The notes beneath the pieces were generated by a model that was not told the DNA's origin, ran no database searches, and saw only the letters and a list, made by a program, of their open reading frames with translations. The translations under genes were made by a program, and so were the position numbers. A DNA stretch of 41,652 nucleotides from Blastochloris sulfoviridis (GTDB taxonomy: Bacteria > Pseudomonadota > Alphaproteobacteria > Rhizobiales > Xanthobacteraceae): the NCBI RefSeq assembly GCF_008630065.1, contig NZ_VWPL01000030.1, positions 1-41,652 of the forward strand, in the 5' to 3' direction. Shown in pieces: positions 1 to 10,064 of the stretch. The first letter of the stretch is position 1; the number at the start of each line of letters is the position of its first letter.

Positions 1-345
1 TGGCGGCGGAACGGCTCGGGCCGTTGATACCTCCGGCCTCGCCCGGCTGCCCCGCAAGACCAACATGCGCGCTGCGATGAACGCGATTCTTTATCTGCTG
101 CGCACCAAGTGCCCGTGGCGCGACCTGCCGAAAGACGGCTTTCCGCCCGCTCGACCGTCTAAGGCGCCTTCCGCAAGTTCCAGCGTGAGGGTGTGTGGGA
201 CGCGATCTGGACCGAGTTGCACTTCGCGGTGCGCCAACGTGGTGCGCCAACGTCTCGGACGCGAGGTCAGCCCACGGCTGCGATCATCGACAGCCAGTCG
301 CCGAAGTCGGCGGAAAAAGGGACGGCAGAGACGACGCGGTGAGCG
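1..345 (+). pseudogene. IS5-family transposase remnant (N-terminal part, frameshifted)
   Basis: This is a decayed insertion-sequence transposase. The stretch MRAAMNAILYLLRTKCPWRDLP (from base 65) is typical of the N-terminal DUF4096-type region of IS5-family transposases. The family sequence can be followed only by changing frame: a PLIPPASPG-like segment upstream of base 65 is in another frame, the reading after 'KDGFPP' shifts near base 150 to read KFQREGVWDAIWTELHFA, and near 275-300 it shifts again to an IIDSQSPKSAEK-like segment that ends at a stop near 345. The catalytic DDE part is missing. The gene probably begins before the window. I infer a dead fragment lying outside the putative Kdp element that starts at 638. 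Confidence 0.75.
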
Positions 346-637
346 AGGCGGCGGCTCCTCACGAACGACGAATCGAACCACGCCTTTCATTCGAGCGCCT
401 GCGCGACCTGCGGATCGAGGTCGACTTGCTCATCAACTTCCTCCGGTCGGTTTCGAGAGGGAAGACAGTCGATGAAGCGGGCGTGCAAGAATCGGCAGGG
501 CGATGCAAAGCCCGGTCATGACGGCAGCAACCCGGCTGGAATTGAAATCTCGGAACGGAGGATGTAGCCGTGATACATCCCTCGGGATCAACCGATGGGC
601 GATCACGTCGAGATATTTCAATGATTTAGGTTGGATT
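346..637. other. Intergenic stretch, no gene recognised
   Basis: No frame here has a recognisable protein or ribosome binding site. The overlapping short frames look like chance reading in GC-rich DNA. It lies between the IS5 remnant and the tRNA-derived repeat at 638. If the element at 638-12417 were excised, this would be the DNA immediately downstream of tRNA-Met. Confidence 0.5.
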
Positions 638-654
638 TGGTAGCGGAGGAGGGA
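638..654. repeat. Distal attachment site: 17-bp duplicate of the tRNA-Met 3' end
   Basis: These 17 bases are an exact copy, in the same orientation, of 12401-12417, the last 17 bases of tRNA-Met including CCA. The rest of the tRNA is absent here, so this is a displaced 3' end and not a second tRNA. It marks the probable far boundary of the element. Confidence 0.75.
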
Positions 655-668
655 TCCGCTATCCTGAC
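653..668. repeat. Possible recombinase-binding repeat, left copy
   Basis: The sequence gatccgctatcctgac matches gattcgctaccctgac at 12341-12356 at 14 of 16 positions and in the same orientation. One copy lies just inside each end of the putative element. That position suits recombinase binding sites, but this role is a guess from position and similarity only. Confidence 0.35.
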
Positions 669-1009
669 CTGAACTTTCCGAGCACTCTCGCCACGTTGCG
701 CGGCAGACCGTCTCGAATGCCCGTCCCTTTTACGTTTCCTGGGTCTGTATCGCAAGGCTGTAGAGATTCGCTATCTCGAGACCAGCGTGCCTGCGATGTA
801 TTGTGGAATTGCGTGCCAATAACATTCACTGCGTTATGCGAGAGCACGCACGGGAGCAGGAGGAACGTCGCGGCCGAGGCCTGAAACTCTCCAGACTCCG
901 GCGCTGGAGATGCACGTCACATTGACGTCGGAGGACGAGTGACCGTCAGCGGCTCAGGAGTCCGCTTCAAGGGAACGCCGCAGGCTCGACCGCGCCCCTT
1001 TGTGGCGCG
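669..1009. other. Intergenic DNA between the attachment repeat and kdpE
   Basis: No gene was recognised in these 341 bases. The base composition is visibly less GC-rich than in the kdp genes. No convincing terminator with a U-tract was found downstream of kdpE. Confidence 0.45.
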
Positions 1010-1705
1010 TCAGTCTCCGAGCAGCCGGTAGCCGACGCCCGGTTCGGTGACGATGAACTCTGGCGCCGCCGCGTCGTCGCCGAGCTTGTCGCGGATGTGG
1101 CCGACGGCGATGCGCAGATAGTGCGCATCCGCCTCGTGCGCCGGCCCCCACACCGTGGTCAGAAGCTGCTTGTGCGTCACCAGCCGCCCGGCGTGGCGGG
1201 CGAGCAGCGCCAGGACGTCGAACTCCTTCTTCGTCAGCTTCACCTCCGCCCCGTCGACCAGCACGAGGCGGCGGGCGAGATCGACCGTCAGCCGGCCGGC
1301 CTTGAACACAGCGCTCTCGCTGTCGGGCGCCCGCCGGCTGCGCAGCAGCGCCCGCAGCCGGGCCAGCAGCTCGCCGGTGGCGAACGGCTTGGTGACGTAG
1401 TCGTCGGCGCCGGCGTCGAGGGCGGCGATCTTCTCGGCCTCGGCGTCGCGCACCGACAAGACGAGGATGGGAACGCGCGACCATTCGCGGATCGCGGCGA
1501 CGACCGCCTTGCCGTCCATGTCCGGCAGGCCGAGGTCGAGGACGATGGCGTCGGGCGCGGTGGTGGCGGCGCGCTCGATGCCGGCGCGGCCGTGGTCGGC
1601 CTCCTCCACCGCGAAGCCGGCAGCCGGCAGCGCGATCCTGAGGAACTTGCGGATCGCCGCCTCGTCCTCGATCACCAGGATGCGCCCGCCCGCCGCCTCG
1701 GTCAT
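1010..1705 (-). CDS. kdpE: KdpE response regulator (OmpR family)
   Basis: This is the DNA-binding response regulator that switches on the Kdp potassium pump when phosphorylated by KdpD. The 231-residue protein has a receiver domain with the acidic pair E13-D14, phospho-acceptor D57 in VLDLGLPDMDG and K106 in the VTKPF motif. A C-terminal OmpR-type winged helix follows (about residues 135-231, ending GVGYRLLGD). The ATG at 1705 overlaps the kdpD stop as ATGA, so the two are translationally coupled. It is the last gene of the operon, order kdpF-A-B-C-D-E. The length is normal for the family and nothing appears missing. Confidence 0.96.
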   Translation of the reverse strand: MTEAAGGRILVIEDEAAIRKFLRIALPAAGFAVEEADHGRAGIERAATTAPDAIVLDLGLPDMDGKAVVAAIREWSRVPILVLSVRDAEAEKIAALDAGADDYVTKPFATGELLARLRALLRSRRAPDSESAVFKAGRLTVDLARRLVLVDGAEVKLTKKEFDVLALLARHAGRLVTHKQLLTTVWGPAHEADAHYLRIAVGHIRDKLGDDAAAPEFIVTEPGVGYRLLGD

Positions 1706-4440
1706 TTCGACTCCTCCGGCTCCGCCTCTGCGGTGTCCTCCGGCTCCACCTCGGGCTTTGCCGCCGGCAGCGCAAGCTCGATGGTGGTGCCACGCCCGTC
1801 CGTCCCCGGCACGGCGCGGACCGTGCCGCCGTGCGCCTCGACCAGGCCGCGCACGATGGACAGCCCGAGGCCGGTGCCCGCCGGCTGGCCGTCGCCGTGC
1901 CGCACCCGGTAGAACAGATCGAACACCCGCTCGGCGTCCTCGGGCGGAATGCCCGGCCCCTGGTCGCTCACCGCGACGAACACGGAACCGTCCACGGCCC
2001 AGCCGGCGATGCGGATCGGCGATTGGGGCGGGGCGTACTTGGTGGCGTTCTCGACAATATTGACCATCGCCTGGCCGATCAGCACGGCATCGGCGTCGAG
2101 CGGGGGGAGGTCGCGCGGGATGTCGACCTCGATGGGATGATCGGCGATGAGGCGGGCGAGGTCGGCCCGCACCTGCCCGACCAGCTCGCGCAAATCCACC
2201 GGCGTGCGGCGCAAGGTCAGCGCGCCGTAGCCGAGCCGGGTCATGTCGAGCAGGTTCTGGACGAAGCGGTTCAGCCGCCGTGCCTCCTCAAGGGCGGTCG
2301 ACGTCAGCTCTCGGCGGTCGGCGGCCGTGAGGCCGTCGTCATCGGCGAGGCCGGTGAGGGCGCCGATGACGCTGACCAGCGGCGTGCGCAGATCGTGGCT
2401 GACGGAATTGAGCAGCGCCGAGCGCAGCTTCTCGCTCTCGGCCGCAAGGCGCGTCGCCTCAAGATCGGCGGCGAGCGTCAGCCGCTCGACCGCGACGGCG
2501 ACCTGGTCCTCCACCGCAATCAGCAGGCGGCGCGTGTCCGGGTCGAGCGTGCGCGAGCGGTCGCGAAACCACACGCCGACGACGCCGATCGCGCTTCTGG
2601 CGGTGGCGAGCGGCACGAACAGCCACTCGGTGGTGGGCAGCGTATCGGTGCCGGCGCCGGCCGGCTCGTTCCTGTCGAACGCCCACTTGGCCGCCATTTC
2701 GGCGCGCGGATCGAGATTGTCCTCGATCGAGGGGTGGCCCTGCACCTGCTCCAGCCGGCCCTCGGCGCTTGGCATCAGGATCAGCGAGCGGCAGTCCAGC
2801 GTGGTGGCGATGTGGGCGGCGGCGGCCCACAGCACGTCGTCGGCCTTGGTCGCGGAGGCGATCTTGCGGGCGAAGTCGTAGAGCGTCTCGGTGCGGCGCT
2901 GGGCCGCGCGCATGCTCTCGACCTGGGCCTTGAGGCGGCCGGCCAGCGTGCCGGTGAACAGCGAGCTGACCAGGAACACCAGCAGGGCGACGATCGACTC
3001 GTTCTGCTCGACCTGGAACGAGAAATAGGGGGTGGTGAAGAAGAAGTTGTAGGCGAGGAAGCCGGTCACCGCCGCCAGCAGGGCGCCCGGCAGGCCGCGG
3101 CGGACGCCGATCACCAGCACGCCGAACAGGTACACCACGGCCAGCGACGCCACCGGCACGAGGTTCCACATCGGCCAGGCGAGGGCCGTGGACAGCGCGG
3201 TGACGAGTAGCGTCTCGATGCTGATCCGCGCCCATTCGCGCCAGCCCGGTGCGAGCAGCGTGGCCGCGAGCGCCTTCTTGCGCTCTGCACGGGCCTGCGG
3301 GGTGACGATGGTCACCTCGAAGTCGGTGGCCTGCTTGACCAGCCGCTCGAACACCGGCTCGCGCAGCCAGCGCAGCACGGCGCGCCAGCCGGCCTGCCGC
3401 GGGCGGCCGATGACGAGGCGGGTGACGTTGCGCTTGCGGGCATAGGCCAGCAGCTCGGCCGTGACGCCGGATTCGGCGTACAGCGTCACGGCCTCGCCGC
3501 CGAGCTGTTCGGCGAGGCGCAGCGCCGCCCGGAGGCCATCGCGGGTGTCGTCGCCCAGCGTGTCGTGGCGGGGCGTCAGCACAGTGGTGGCGATCCATGG
3601 GATGCGGGCGCGGTCGGCCATCCGCCGGGCGGTGCGCACCAGGGTCTTGGCCACCGGCGCGTCATTGAGGCAGACCAGGAGGCGATCCTGCGTCGGCCAC
3701 GGCCCGCGCACCGCATTGGAGCGCATATAGGCGATGACGTCGGCATCGACCCGGCTCGCGGCGGTGCGCAGCGCCAGTTCGCGCAGCGCGGTCAGGTTGC
3801 CCTTTGAGAAGAAGTGGTCCAGCGCCCGCCCGGCCTGGCTGGGCACATAGACCTTGCCGGCCTTGAGGCGTTCCGTCAGTTCCTCGGGCGTCAGGTCGAT
3901 CAGCTCGATGTCGTCGGCGCGCTGCAGCACCTCGTCGGGCACCGTCTCGTTCACGCGGATGCCGGTGATGCGGGCGACGGCGTCGTTGAGGCTCTCGATG
4001 TGCTGGACATTGACGGTGGTGACGACGTCGATGCCGGCGTCCAGCACCTCCATCACGTCCTGCCAGCGCTTCGGGTGGCGACCGCCCGGCACGTTGGTGT
4101 GGGCCAGCTCGTCGATCAGCGCGACCGCCGGCTTGCGGGCGAGCAGGGCGTCGATGTCGAGCTCGGCCACCATCCGGCCGCGATAGAGGACCGAGCGGCG
4201 CGGAAGCTGCTCCAGCCCCTCCAGCAGGGCCGCGGTCTCGGGCCGGCCGTGGGTCTCGACCAGGGCCACCACGACGTCGACACCTTCTCGCTGACGCGAC
4301 CTTGCCTCCTCCAGCATGGCGAAGGTCTTGCCGACGCCGGGCGCCGCCCCGAAAAACACCTTGAGTCGACCGCGCCCGGCCCGGTTCGCCTCCGCGAGCA
4401 GGGCGTCAGGGTCGGGGCGGTCGTGGTCGGAAGGCGGCAT
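1702..4440 (-). CDS. kdpD: KdpD osmosensitive K+ channel histidine kinase
   Basis: This is the membrane sensor kinase that detects potassium limitation and phosphorylates KdpE. At 912 residues it is full length. The N-terminal KdpD domain carries a Walker A motif, GAAPGVGKT, at residues 31-39, and is followed by a universal-stress-protein-like domain. A cluster of membrane segments lies at about residues 400-500, then a GAF-like region. The HisKA domain has SVSHDLRTPL with the phospho-accepting histidine near residue 682, and the ATPase domain has GTGLGLSIV near 857. The start ATG at 4440 lies 3 bases after the kdpC stop, and the stop overlaps the kdpE start. Confidence 0.96.
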   Translation of the reverse strand: MPPSDHDRPDPDALLAEANRAGRGRLKVFFGAAPGVGKTFAMLEEARSRQREGVDVVVALVETHGRPETAALLEGLEQLPRRSVLYRGRMVAELDIDALLARKPAVALIDELAHTNVPGGRHPKRWQDVMEVLDAGIDVVTTVNVQHIESLNDAVARITGIRVNETVPDEVLQRADDIELIDLTPEELTERLKAGKVYVPSQAGRALDHFFSKGNLTALRELALRTAASRVDADVIAYMRSNAVRGPWPTQDRLLVCLNDAPVAKTLVRTARRMADRARIPWIATTVLTPRHDTLGDDTRDGLRAALRLAEQLGGEAVTLYAESGVTAELLAYARKRNVTRLVIGRPRQAGWRAVLRWLREPVFERLVKQATDFEVTIVTPQARAERKKALAATLLAPGWREWARISIETLLVTALSTALAWPMWNLVPVASLAVVYLFGVLVIGVRRGLPGALLAAVTGFLAYNFFFTTPYFSFQVEQNESIVALLVFLVSSLFTGTLAGRLKAQVESMRAAQRRTETLYDFARKIASATKADDVLWAAAAHIATTLDCRSLILMPSAEGRLEQVQGHPSIEDNLDPRAEMAAKWAFDRNEPAGAGTDTLPTTEWLFVPLATARSAIGVVGVWFRDRSRTLDPDTRRLLIAVEDQVAVAVERLTLAADLEATRLAAESEKLRSALLNSVSHDLRTPLVSVIGALTGLADDDGLTAADRRELTSTALEEARRLNRFVQNLLDMTRLGYGALTLRRTPVDLRELVGQVRADLARLIADHPIEVDIPRDLPPLDADAVLIGQAMVNIVENATKYAPPQSPIRIAGWAVDGSVFVAVSDQGPGIPPEDAERVFDLFYRVRHGDGQPAGTGLGLSIVRGLVEAHGGTVRAVPGTDGRGTTIELALPAAKPEVEPEDTAEAEPEESK

Positions 4441-4443
4441 GGC

Positions 4444-5031
4444 TCAGGGCTTCATCTCGTCCAAGGCGAGGTTCAAGGCCAGCACGTTGACGCGGGGCTC
4501 GCCGAAGAACAACTCCCGCGGCTCGATCGAGCGTTCGACCAGGGCGCGGACCTCGGCCTCGTCGAGGCCGCGGGCGCTGGCCACCCGCTCGACCTGCGCC
4601 AGGGCGCCGGCCGGCGAGATGTGCGGGTCGAGGCCCGAGCCCGAGGCGGTGACGAGGTCGGCCGGGGCCGGCTCCAGGCCGAGCGCGGCGGCGCGGGCGG
4701 CGATGGCATCCTTCAACGCCCCGGAGCTCGGCCCGAGGTTCGAGCCGGTCGAGGCGCTCGCGTTGTAGGGCGCCTCGACCGTCTTGGTGGCATCGGTCGG
4801 ATCGGCGGCGGCGGTCGCCGACGGCCGGCCGTGAAAATAGCGCTCCGAGGTGAAGGACTGGCCGATCAGGCTTGACCCCACCACCTCGCCATCGCGGACG
4901 ACGAGGCTGCCCGCCGCCTGGTTCGGGGCGATCATGCCGGCAAGGCCGGTGATGGCGAAAGGATAGGCGAGGCCGGTGAGCGCCGTCAGCAGGACGAGGA
5001 GCACGATGGCGGGGCGCAGGATGGCAAGCAT
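4444..5031 (-). CDS. kdpC: KdpC, stabilising subunit of the K+-transporting ATPase
   Basis: KdpC is the single-span subunit that assembles with KdpA and KdpB and raises the ATP affinity of the pump. The 195-residue protein has one N-terminal hydrophobic helix (about residues 9-34) and a periplasmic domain with the family stretches [21 protein letters not shown] and [17 protein letters not shown]. It ends 3 bases before kdpD and starts 15 bases after kdpB. The length and motifs are normal. Confidence 0.95.
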   Translation of the reverse strand: MLAILRPAIVLLVLLTALTGLAYPFAITGLAGMIAPNQAAGSLVVRDGEVVGSSLIGQSFTSERYFHGRPSATAAADPTDATKTVEAPYNASASTGSNLGPSSGALKDAIAARAAALGLEPAPADLVTASGSGLDPHISPAGALAQVERVASARGLDEAEVRALVERSIEPRELFFGEPRVNVLALNLALDEMKP

Positions 5032-5046
5032 GGGTGCTTTCTTCCC

Positions 5047-7086
5047 TCAGGCGAGATGCAGCAGGTCGACGACGAGGTCGATCGCCTTGATGCCGGCGAA
5101 CGGCGCGACGAGGCCGCCGAGGCCGTAGACCAGCAGGTTGCGCGACAACAGCGCCGACGCCGAGGCCGGCGTATAGCGCACGCCCTTCAAGGCGATCGGG
5201 ATCAGCGCCACGATGACCAGCGCGTTGAAGATGATCGCCGACAGGATCGCCGACTGCGGCGAGCCGAGCCCCATCACGTCGAACACCGCGAGGCCCGGAT
5301 AGGCCACCACGAACAGCGCCGGCAGGATGGCGAAATACTTGGCGACATCGTTGGCGATCGAGAAGGTGGTGAGCGCGCCGCGCGAGATGAGGAGCTGCTT
5401 GCCCACCATCACGATCTCGATCAGCTTGGTGGGGTCGGAATCGAGGTCGATCAGGTTTCCCGCCTCCTTGGCCGCAGGCGTGCCGGAATTCATGGCGACG
5501 CCGACGTCGGCCTGTGCGAGGGCGGGCGCGTCGTTGGAGCCGTCGCCGCACATGGCGACGAGGCGGCCCTCGGCCTGCTCGCGGCGGATCAGGTCGAGCT
5601 TCCGCTCCGGCGTCGCCTCGGCGAGGAAATCGTCGACACCGGCCTCGGCGGCGATGGCGGCGGCGGTCAGCGGGTTGTCGCCGGTGATCATCACGGTGCG
5701 GATGCCCATCCGCCGCAGCTCGGCGAAGCGGTGGCGGATGCCGGGCTTCACCACGTCCTTGAGGTGGATGATGCCGAGCACACGTCCGTCGCGGGAGACG
5801 GCGAGCGGCGTGCCGCCGGAGCCGGCGATGCGCCGCACCACGGCATCGAGCGTGGCATCCGCTGGCCGGCCGGCGTCGCTGTTGATGGCGTCGACCGCGC
5901 CCTTGCGGATGCGTGTGCCGTCGGCGAGATCGGCGCCCGACATGCGGGTGTGGGCGGTGAACGGCACGAAGCTGGCCGTCGCCTTCGCTGCGTCGTCGTG
6001 GAAGCCGAAGCGCTTCACCGCGAGGTCGACGATCGACTTGCCCTCCGGGGTGTCGTCGGCGAGCGACGACAGCCAGGCGGCCTCCGCAAGTTCGCGCTCG
6101 GAGACGCCCGGCGCCGGCTCGAAGGCCGCCGCCATGCGGTTGCCGAAGGTGATAGTGCCGGTCTTGTCGAGCAGCAGCACGTCGATGTCGCCGGCCGCTT
6201 CCACCGCGCGGCCGGACTTGGCGATGACGTTGGCCTTCACCAGCCGGTCCATGCCGGCGATGCCGATGGCCGAGAGCAGGCCGCCGATGGTGGTGGGGAT
6301 CAGCGTCACGAACAGCGCCACGAGATAGATCATCGGCACGGTGGTGCCCGACCAGCCGGCGAAGACCGGCAGCGTCACCACCACGAACAGGAAGACGAGC
6401 GTCAGGCCGGCCAGCAGGATGTCGAGCGCGATCTCGTTCGGCGTCTTCTGGCGCCTGGCGCCTTCCACCAGCGCGATCATGCGGTCGAGGAAGGTCTCGC
6501 CCGGCTTGGCGGTAACCTTGACCTTGATCCAGTCCGACACGACTCGTGTGCCGCCGGTGACGGCCGAGCGGTCGCCGCCCGATTCCCGGATCACCGGGGC
6601 GCTCTCGCCGGTGATGGCGCTCTCGTCGATGGAGGCGATGCCTTCGATCACCTCGCCATCGGTCGGGATCGTCTCGCCGGCCTCGACCAGCACGAGGTCG
6701 CCGGGCTCCAGCAGCTCGGCGTCCTTGAACTCGTAGAGATCGCCGACGCCGAGCAGCACCTTGGCGCCCGTTGTCGTGCGGGTGGCGCGGAAGCTGTCGG
6801 CCCGCGCCTTGCCGCGGCCCTCGGCCACGGCTTCGGCGAAATTGGCGAACAGCACGGTGATCCACAGCCAGGCGGTGATCTGCAGCCCGATCCACAACGC
6901 CGGGCCGCCGGTCATGGCTTCACGCGCCACCAGGATCGTCGCCAGCGCCGAGACCACGGCGGTGGTGAAGATCACCGGATTGCGGGCGAGGCTCCGCGGG
7001 TCGAGCTTCCTGAACGCCTGGATCGCGGCGGGACCGAGGATCGCGGGCGCGAGGAGGGCGATGTCGGCAGGCGGGTGCTTGCTCAT
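5047..7086 (-). CDS. kdpB: KdpB, catalytic P-type ATPase subunit
   Basis: KdpB hydrolyses ATP to drive K+ import. The start is set at the ATG at 7086 ([14 protein letters not shown]), 8 bases after the kdpA stop; the open frame runs further upstream inside kdpA but that part is not coding. The protein has 679 residues. The actuator motif TGES is near residue 157, the phosphorylation motif DKTGT near 306, and the hinge motif [16 protein letters not shown] near 508. Membrane helices flank these domains as in other class IA P-type ATPases. The C-terminus ends in VDLLHLA. Confidence 0.96.
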   Translation of the reverse strand: MSKHPPADIALLAPAILGPAAIQAFRKLDPRSLARNPVIFTTAVVSALATILVAREAMTGGPALWIGLQITAWLWITVLFANFAEAVAEGRGKARADSFRATRTTTGAKVLLGVGDLYEFKDAELLEPGDLVLVEAGETIPTDGEVIEGIASIDESAITGESAPVIRESGGDRSAVTGGTRVVSDWIKVKVTAKPGETFLDRMIALVEGARRQKTPNEIALDILLAGLTLVFLFVVVTLPVFAGWSGTTVPMIYLVALFVTLIPTTIGGLLSAIGIAGMDRLVKANVIAKSGRAVEAAGDIDVLLLDKTGTITFGNRMAAAFEPAPGVSERELAEAAWLSSLADDTPEGKSIVDLAVKRFGFHDDAAKATASFVPFTAHTRMSGADLADGTRIRKGAVDAINSDAGRPADATLDAVVRRIAGSGGTPLAVSRDGRVLGIIHLKDVVKPGIRHRFAELRRMGIRTVMITGDNPLTAAAIAAEAGVDDFLAEATPERKLDLIRREQAEGRLVAMCGDGSNDAPALAQADVGVAMNSGTPAAKEAGNLIDLDSDPTKLIEIVMVGKQLLISRGALTTFSIANDVAKYFAILPALFVVAYPGLAVFDVMGLGSPQSAILSAIIFNALVIVALIPIALKGVRYTPASASALLSRNLLVYGLGGLVAPFAGIKAIDLVVDLLHLA

Positions 7087-7094
7087 GGAACGCC

Positions 7095-8786
7095 TCAGAA
7101 GCTCTTGCCGGCCAGGATCGACACCTGTTCGGCGATCGGGCCAAGCGCGAGCACGGGGAGGAAGGTGAGGGCGCCGACGATGACGATCGTGGCGACCAGC
7201 AGCGTGACGAACAGGGGACCATAGGTCGGGAAGGTGCCGGCGGACGGCGGGGTCGTCTTCTTGGCGGCGAGCGAGCCGGCGATCGCCAGGATCGGCACGA
7301 TGTAGCCGAACCGCGCAAACAGCATCGCGATGCCGAGGAACGTGTCGTGCCATGGGGTGGCGGCGTTGAAGCCGGCGAAGGCCGAGCCATTGTTGCCGGT
7401 TGCCGAGGAATAGGCATAGAGCAGCTCGGAAAGCCCGTGCGGCCCGGCGTCCTGCACCGAGGTCTGGGCGGTGCCGGCGGCGATCGCCAACGCCGCGAGA
7501 ACCAGCACGCCGATCGGCATGATCATCAAGGTGAGGGCGGCGAGCTTGACCTCGCGCGCCTCGATCTTCTTGCCGAGATATTCCGGCGTGCGCCCGACCA
7601 TCAGGCCGGCCAGGAACACGGTGAGGATCACGAACAGCAGCATGCCGGTGAGGCCGACGCCGACACCGCCGAACACCACCTCGCCGAGCTGCATCTGCAG
7701 CATGGCGACCAGCCCGCCGAGCGGTGTCAGCGAGTCGTGCATGGCGTTGACCGAGCCGTTTGAGGCCGCGGTGGTGAACGCCGCCCACAGCACCGAGCCC
7801 ACGATGCCGAAGCGGACCTCCTTGCCCTCCATGTTGCCGCTCGCCGGATCGATCAGCCCCGCGTGCAGCGGATTGCCGATGCGCTCGGCGGCGTAGAGGC
7901 CGGCGACGGCGACGACGAGCATCACGCCCATGGCGGCGAACAGCGCCCGGCCCTGGCGGGCATCGCCCACCATGCGGCCATAGGTGAAGCAGAACGCCAC
8001 CGGGATGAGCAGGATCGAGATCAGCGTGAAGAGGTTCGAGATCGCGGTCGGGTTCTCGAACGGGTGGGCGGAATTGACGTTGAAGAAGCCGCCGCCATTG
8101 GTGCCGAGCTGCTTGATGGCGATCTGGCTTGCCACGGGACCGAGCGCGATGGTCTGCTCGGCGCCCTCCAGCGTGTTCGCGCTCACCGAGGCGTCGAGCG
8201 TCTGCGGCACGCCGAGCAGCACCAGCGCCAGCGCCAGCACGATCGCGAGCGGCAGCAGCACGTAGAGGATCGAGCGCACGAGGTCGCGCCAGAAATTGCC
8301 GAGGGTGCGCGCCTGCCGGCTGGCGAGGCCGCGGGCGACGGCGGCAGCCACCGCCATGCCGCTCGCCGCCGAGACGAAGTTCTGCGTCGTCAGCCCCACC
8401 ATCTGGGAGAGCAGCGACATGGTGGTCTCGCCGCCATAGCTCTGCCAGTTGGTGTTGGTGACGAACGAAATCGCGGTGTTGAAGGCGAGGTGGGCCGGCA
8501 GCCCGTCGAAGCCCTGCGGGTTGAGCGGCAGAAGGTGCTGGAACCTGAGGATCAGGAACAGCACGGCGAAGCCCGCTGCGGTGAAGGCGAGCAGCGACAG
8601 CGTGTAGGTCGTCCAGTGCTGCTCGGCCTTGGGCGTGACGCCGGCCGGCCCCAGCAGCGCCCGCTCGGCGAAGCTCAGATAGGTGATCTCGCCAGTGTAG
8701 ACCTTGGCCATATAGAGGCCGAGCGGCATGGCGAGCACCACCAGAAGCGCGAGGGTGAGGACGATCTGGGTGAGGTCGGCGATCAT
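7095..8786 (-). CDS. kdpA: KdpA, potassium-binding and translocating subunit
   Basis: KdpA is the channel-like subunit that selects K+. The 563-residue protein has about ten membrane helices and the four pore-loop regions expected for the family: [50 protein letters not shown] and [12 protein letters not shown]. The ATG at 8786 ([11 protein letters not shown]) is preceded by GAGCG and lies 10 bases after the kdpF stop. It is followed closely by kdpB. Confidence 0.96.
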   Translation of the reverse strand: MIADLTQIVLTLALLVVLAMPLGLYMAKVYTGEITYLSFAERALLGPAGVTPKAEQHWTTYTLSLLAFTAAGFAVLFLILRFQHLLPLNPQGFDGLPAHLAFNTAISFVTNTNWQSYGGETTMSLLSQMVGLTTQNFVSAASGMAVAAAVARGLASRQARTLGNFWRDLVRSILYVLLPLAIVLALALVLLGVPQTLDASVSANTLEGAEQTIALGPVASQIAIKQLGTNGGGFFNVNSAHPFENPTAISNLFTLISILLIPVAFCFTYGRMVGDARQGRALFAAMGVMLVVAVAGLYAAERIGNPLHAGLIDPASGNMEGKEVRFGIVGSVLWAAFTTAASNGSVNAMHDSLTPLGGLVAMLQMQLGEVVFGGVGVGLTGMLLFVILTVFLAGLMVGRTPEYLGKKIEAREVKLAALTLMIMPIGVLVLAALAIAAGTAQTSVQDAGPHGLSELLYAYSSATGNNGSAFAGFNAATPWHDTFLGIAMLFARFGYIVPILAIAGSLAAKKTTPPSAGTFPTYGPLFVTLLVATIVIVGALTFLPVLALGPIAEQVSILAGKSF

Positions 8787-8796
8787 GGTTCGCTCC

Positions 8797-8889
8797 TCAG
8801 AACCGCTCGGGGCGCAGCAGCGCCAGCACGAGGTAGGCCGCAAGGCCGAAAGCGACGGTGAGGCCGAGGGTGATGTCGAAGCCGGTCAT
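8797..8889 (-). CDS. kdpF: KdpF small membrane subunit
   Basis: This 30-residue peptide reads [20 protein letters not shown] and ends [11 protein letters not shown]. One hydrophobic helix followed by a short LRPERF tail is the typical KdpF pattern, and the position directly upstream of kdpA is the expected one. KdpF stabilises the KdpABC complex in the membrane. It is too short for a standard ORF length cut-off. Confidence 0.88.
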   Translation of the reverse strand: MTGFDITLGLTVAFGLAAYLVLALLRPERF

Positions 8890-8897
8890 GACCCGCC

Positions 8898-8999
8898 TCA
8901 CAGTCGCTCGGCGGCGAACACCGACAGGCCGAAGAGGCCGAAGCCGGCGAGGCCACCGATTAGGAACACGATGTCGAAAACCACGGGTGGCTCTCCCAT
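8898..8999 (-). CDS. Second small membrane peptide at the head of the kdp operon
   Basis: A 33-residue frame (MGEPPVVFDIVFLIGGLAGF, ending SVFAAERL) lies 8 bases upstream of kdpF. It is almost entirely one hydrophobic helix with a charged end, AAERL, that resembles the KdpF tail. I recall similar short peptides upstream of kdpF in other bacteria but cannot confirm it here. A GTG six codons into the frame is an alternative start. It is probably translated because it has the operon orientation and tight spacing. Its role is unknown; an extra KdpF-like or regulatory subunit is possible. Confidence 0.6.
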   Translation of the reverse strand: MGEPPVVFDIVFLIGGLAGFGLFGLSVFAAERL

Positions 9000-9028
9000 T
9001 GACGATGGCGGGAGGCTAGGCGGAGCGA

Positions 9029-9069
9029 CCGTAAAGGCGCGATGGGGAAAGCGGCCAGCGGCCGTAAAG
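9029..9069 (-). promoter_or_regulatory. Candidate kdp operator: two ccgtaaag direct repeats
   Basis: The octamer ccgtaaag occurs at 9029-9036 and 9062-9069 (CTTTACGG on the operon strand), 33 bases apart, or about three helical turns. Both copies lie within 75 bases upstream of the first operon peptide. A related gcgtaacg follows at 9073-9080. The position suits a KdpE or other activator site. Assignment to KdpE is inference. Confidence 0.35.
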
Positions 9070-9251
9070 CCGGCGTAACGAGCTTATGCATCCGCCCAAA
9101 GCTGAACGCGATGCGTCAGCGGGAAGAGGCCGCGAATTTTGCCGACGCCCAAAGTGAGCAGCATCTGGTGGCCCCAGCGAACGCGCCGCAGATGCCATTG
9201 GCCACAGCCCTGCCTGCATCCTGTACCCTGCATCCTGCGATGCACAGGTGT

Positions 9252-9355
9252 GCCCTCTTCAGCCCTCTTCAAAATGCAACAAACCGCAACAATTCGTAGC
9301 AATTCGTGGCAAATCTATTCAAAAGCATTCGAAGGGTTTCGAAGGGTTTCGAAGA
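9252..9355. repeat. Cluster of short direct repeats
   Basis: Three kinds of short repeat follow one another: gccctcttca at 9252-9261 and 9262-9271; gcaacaa at 9276 and 9286 with caattcgtrg at 9289-9298 and 9300-9309; and a 10-bp unit ttcgaagggt at 9328, 9338 and, partially, 9348. The local sequence is AT-richer than its surroundings. Clusters like this occur at replication, transfer or recombination sites, but no function can be assigned from the sequence alone. Confidence 0.5.
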
Positions 9356-10064
9356 AGACGGGGAAAACCTCGATGAGGCGGTCTCGGCGGATGGGTTGGT
9401 GGTGAGGCCGGCGGAAGAAAAGGCATCGCACTGGCAATTGCGGAGCGTCTCTGCCGAATGCTTGGAGGGCGCAAAAACCCACTTCCCTCTCGTCGAGACG
9501 AGGCGAGCAAGGTTCGCGCACCTTCCCGCGGCGCGCTTGCCGAGCGCTTGCCACGGCGCTGGCGGGGCGGTCAAGGCGCCCGCCCGCGAAGCGGCGCACC
9601 GCAGGCGCGGCCTTGACGGCCGCCGCCGCGCCGTGGGCCGATGGCAGGCACGCGCCTGCCGTGGATCCGCGACCGTCTTCCGTCAGGCCGGCGAATTCTG
9701 CACGCAAAGCGCGTGTGTCCTATGCCGCCGGTCTGCGGGTACCGAAGTTACGCCGAACCAAGGTAATCTGCGGGCGGGCAGCGCAGAGGCTGCGTTTATC
9801 TTGCCGAACAATTAAAGATAGCAAATAGTCTGCATTTTGCGCTTAGGGCGGCGATTTGCACTCGAAGTGCGTGTGGTGTGGAGGGGGTAATTTTTTGGGT
9901 TTTTTTGGTGTCTCGATTGGGGCATTGGGGCGCGTTGGTGTCGGTTTAGAGGTTTCCAAATACCCTCGCGCCGTGAACCATGATCAAGGCGCGTTGCATG
10001 CCGCAATTCGAACCGGGATCTTCGCCAAGCTCCCTTGAAAGTGCCGTTTTACCTTGGGGTCCAC

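Noticed and set aside
65-475. The 136-codon frame as an intact gene
   Set aside because: Only the first part is transposase-like. After about base 150 the family sequence continues in other frames, so it is a pseudogene.
954-8861. Many long open frames on the plus strand opposite the kdp genes (for example 459, 722 and 332 codons)
   Set aside because: They lie opposite genes with clear family motifs, have Arg/Ala/Gly/His-biased shadow composition, and no recognisable domains.
9306-9815. A 169-codon frame and overlapping minus-strand frames in the kdp-recombinase gap
   Set aside because: Low-complexity composition, several overlapping frames on both strands, no ribosome binding site and no family likeness.
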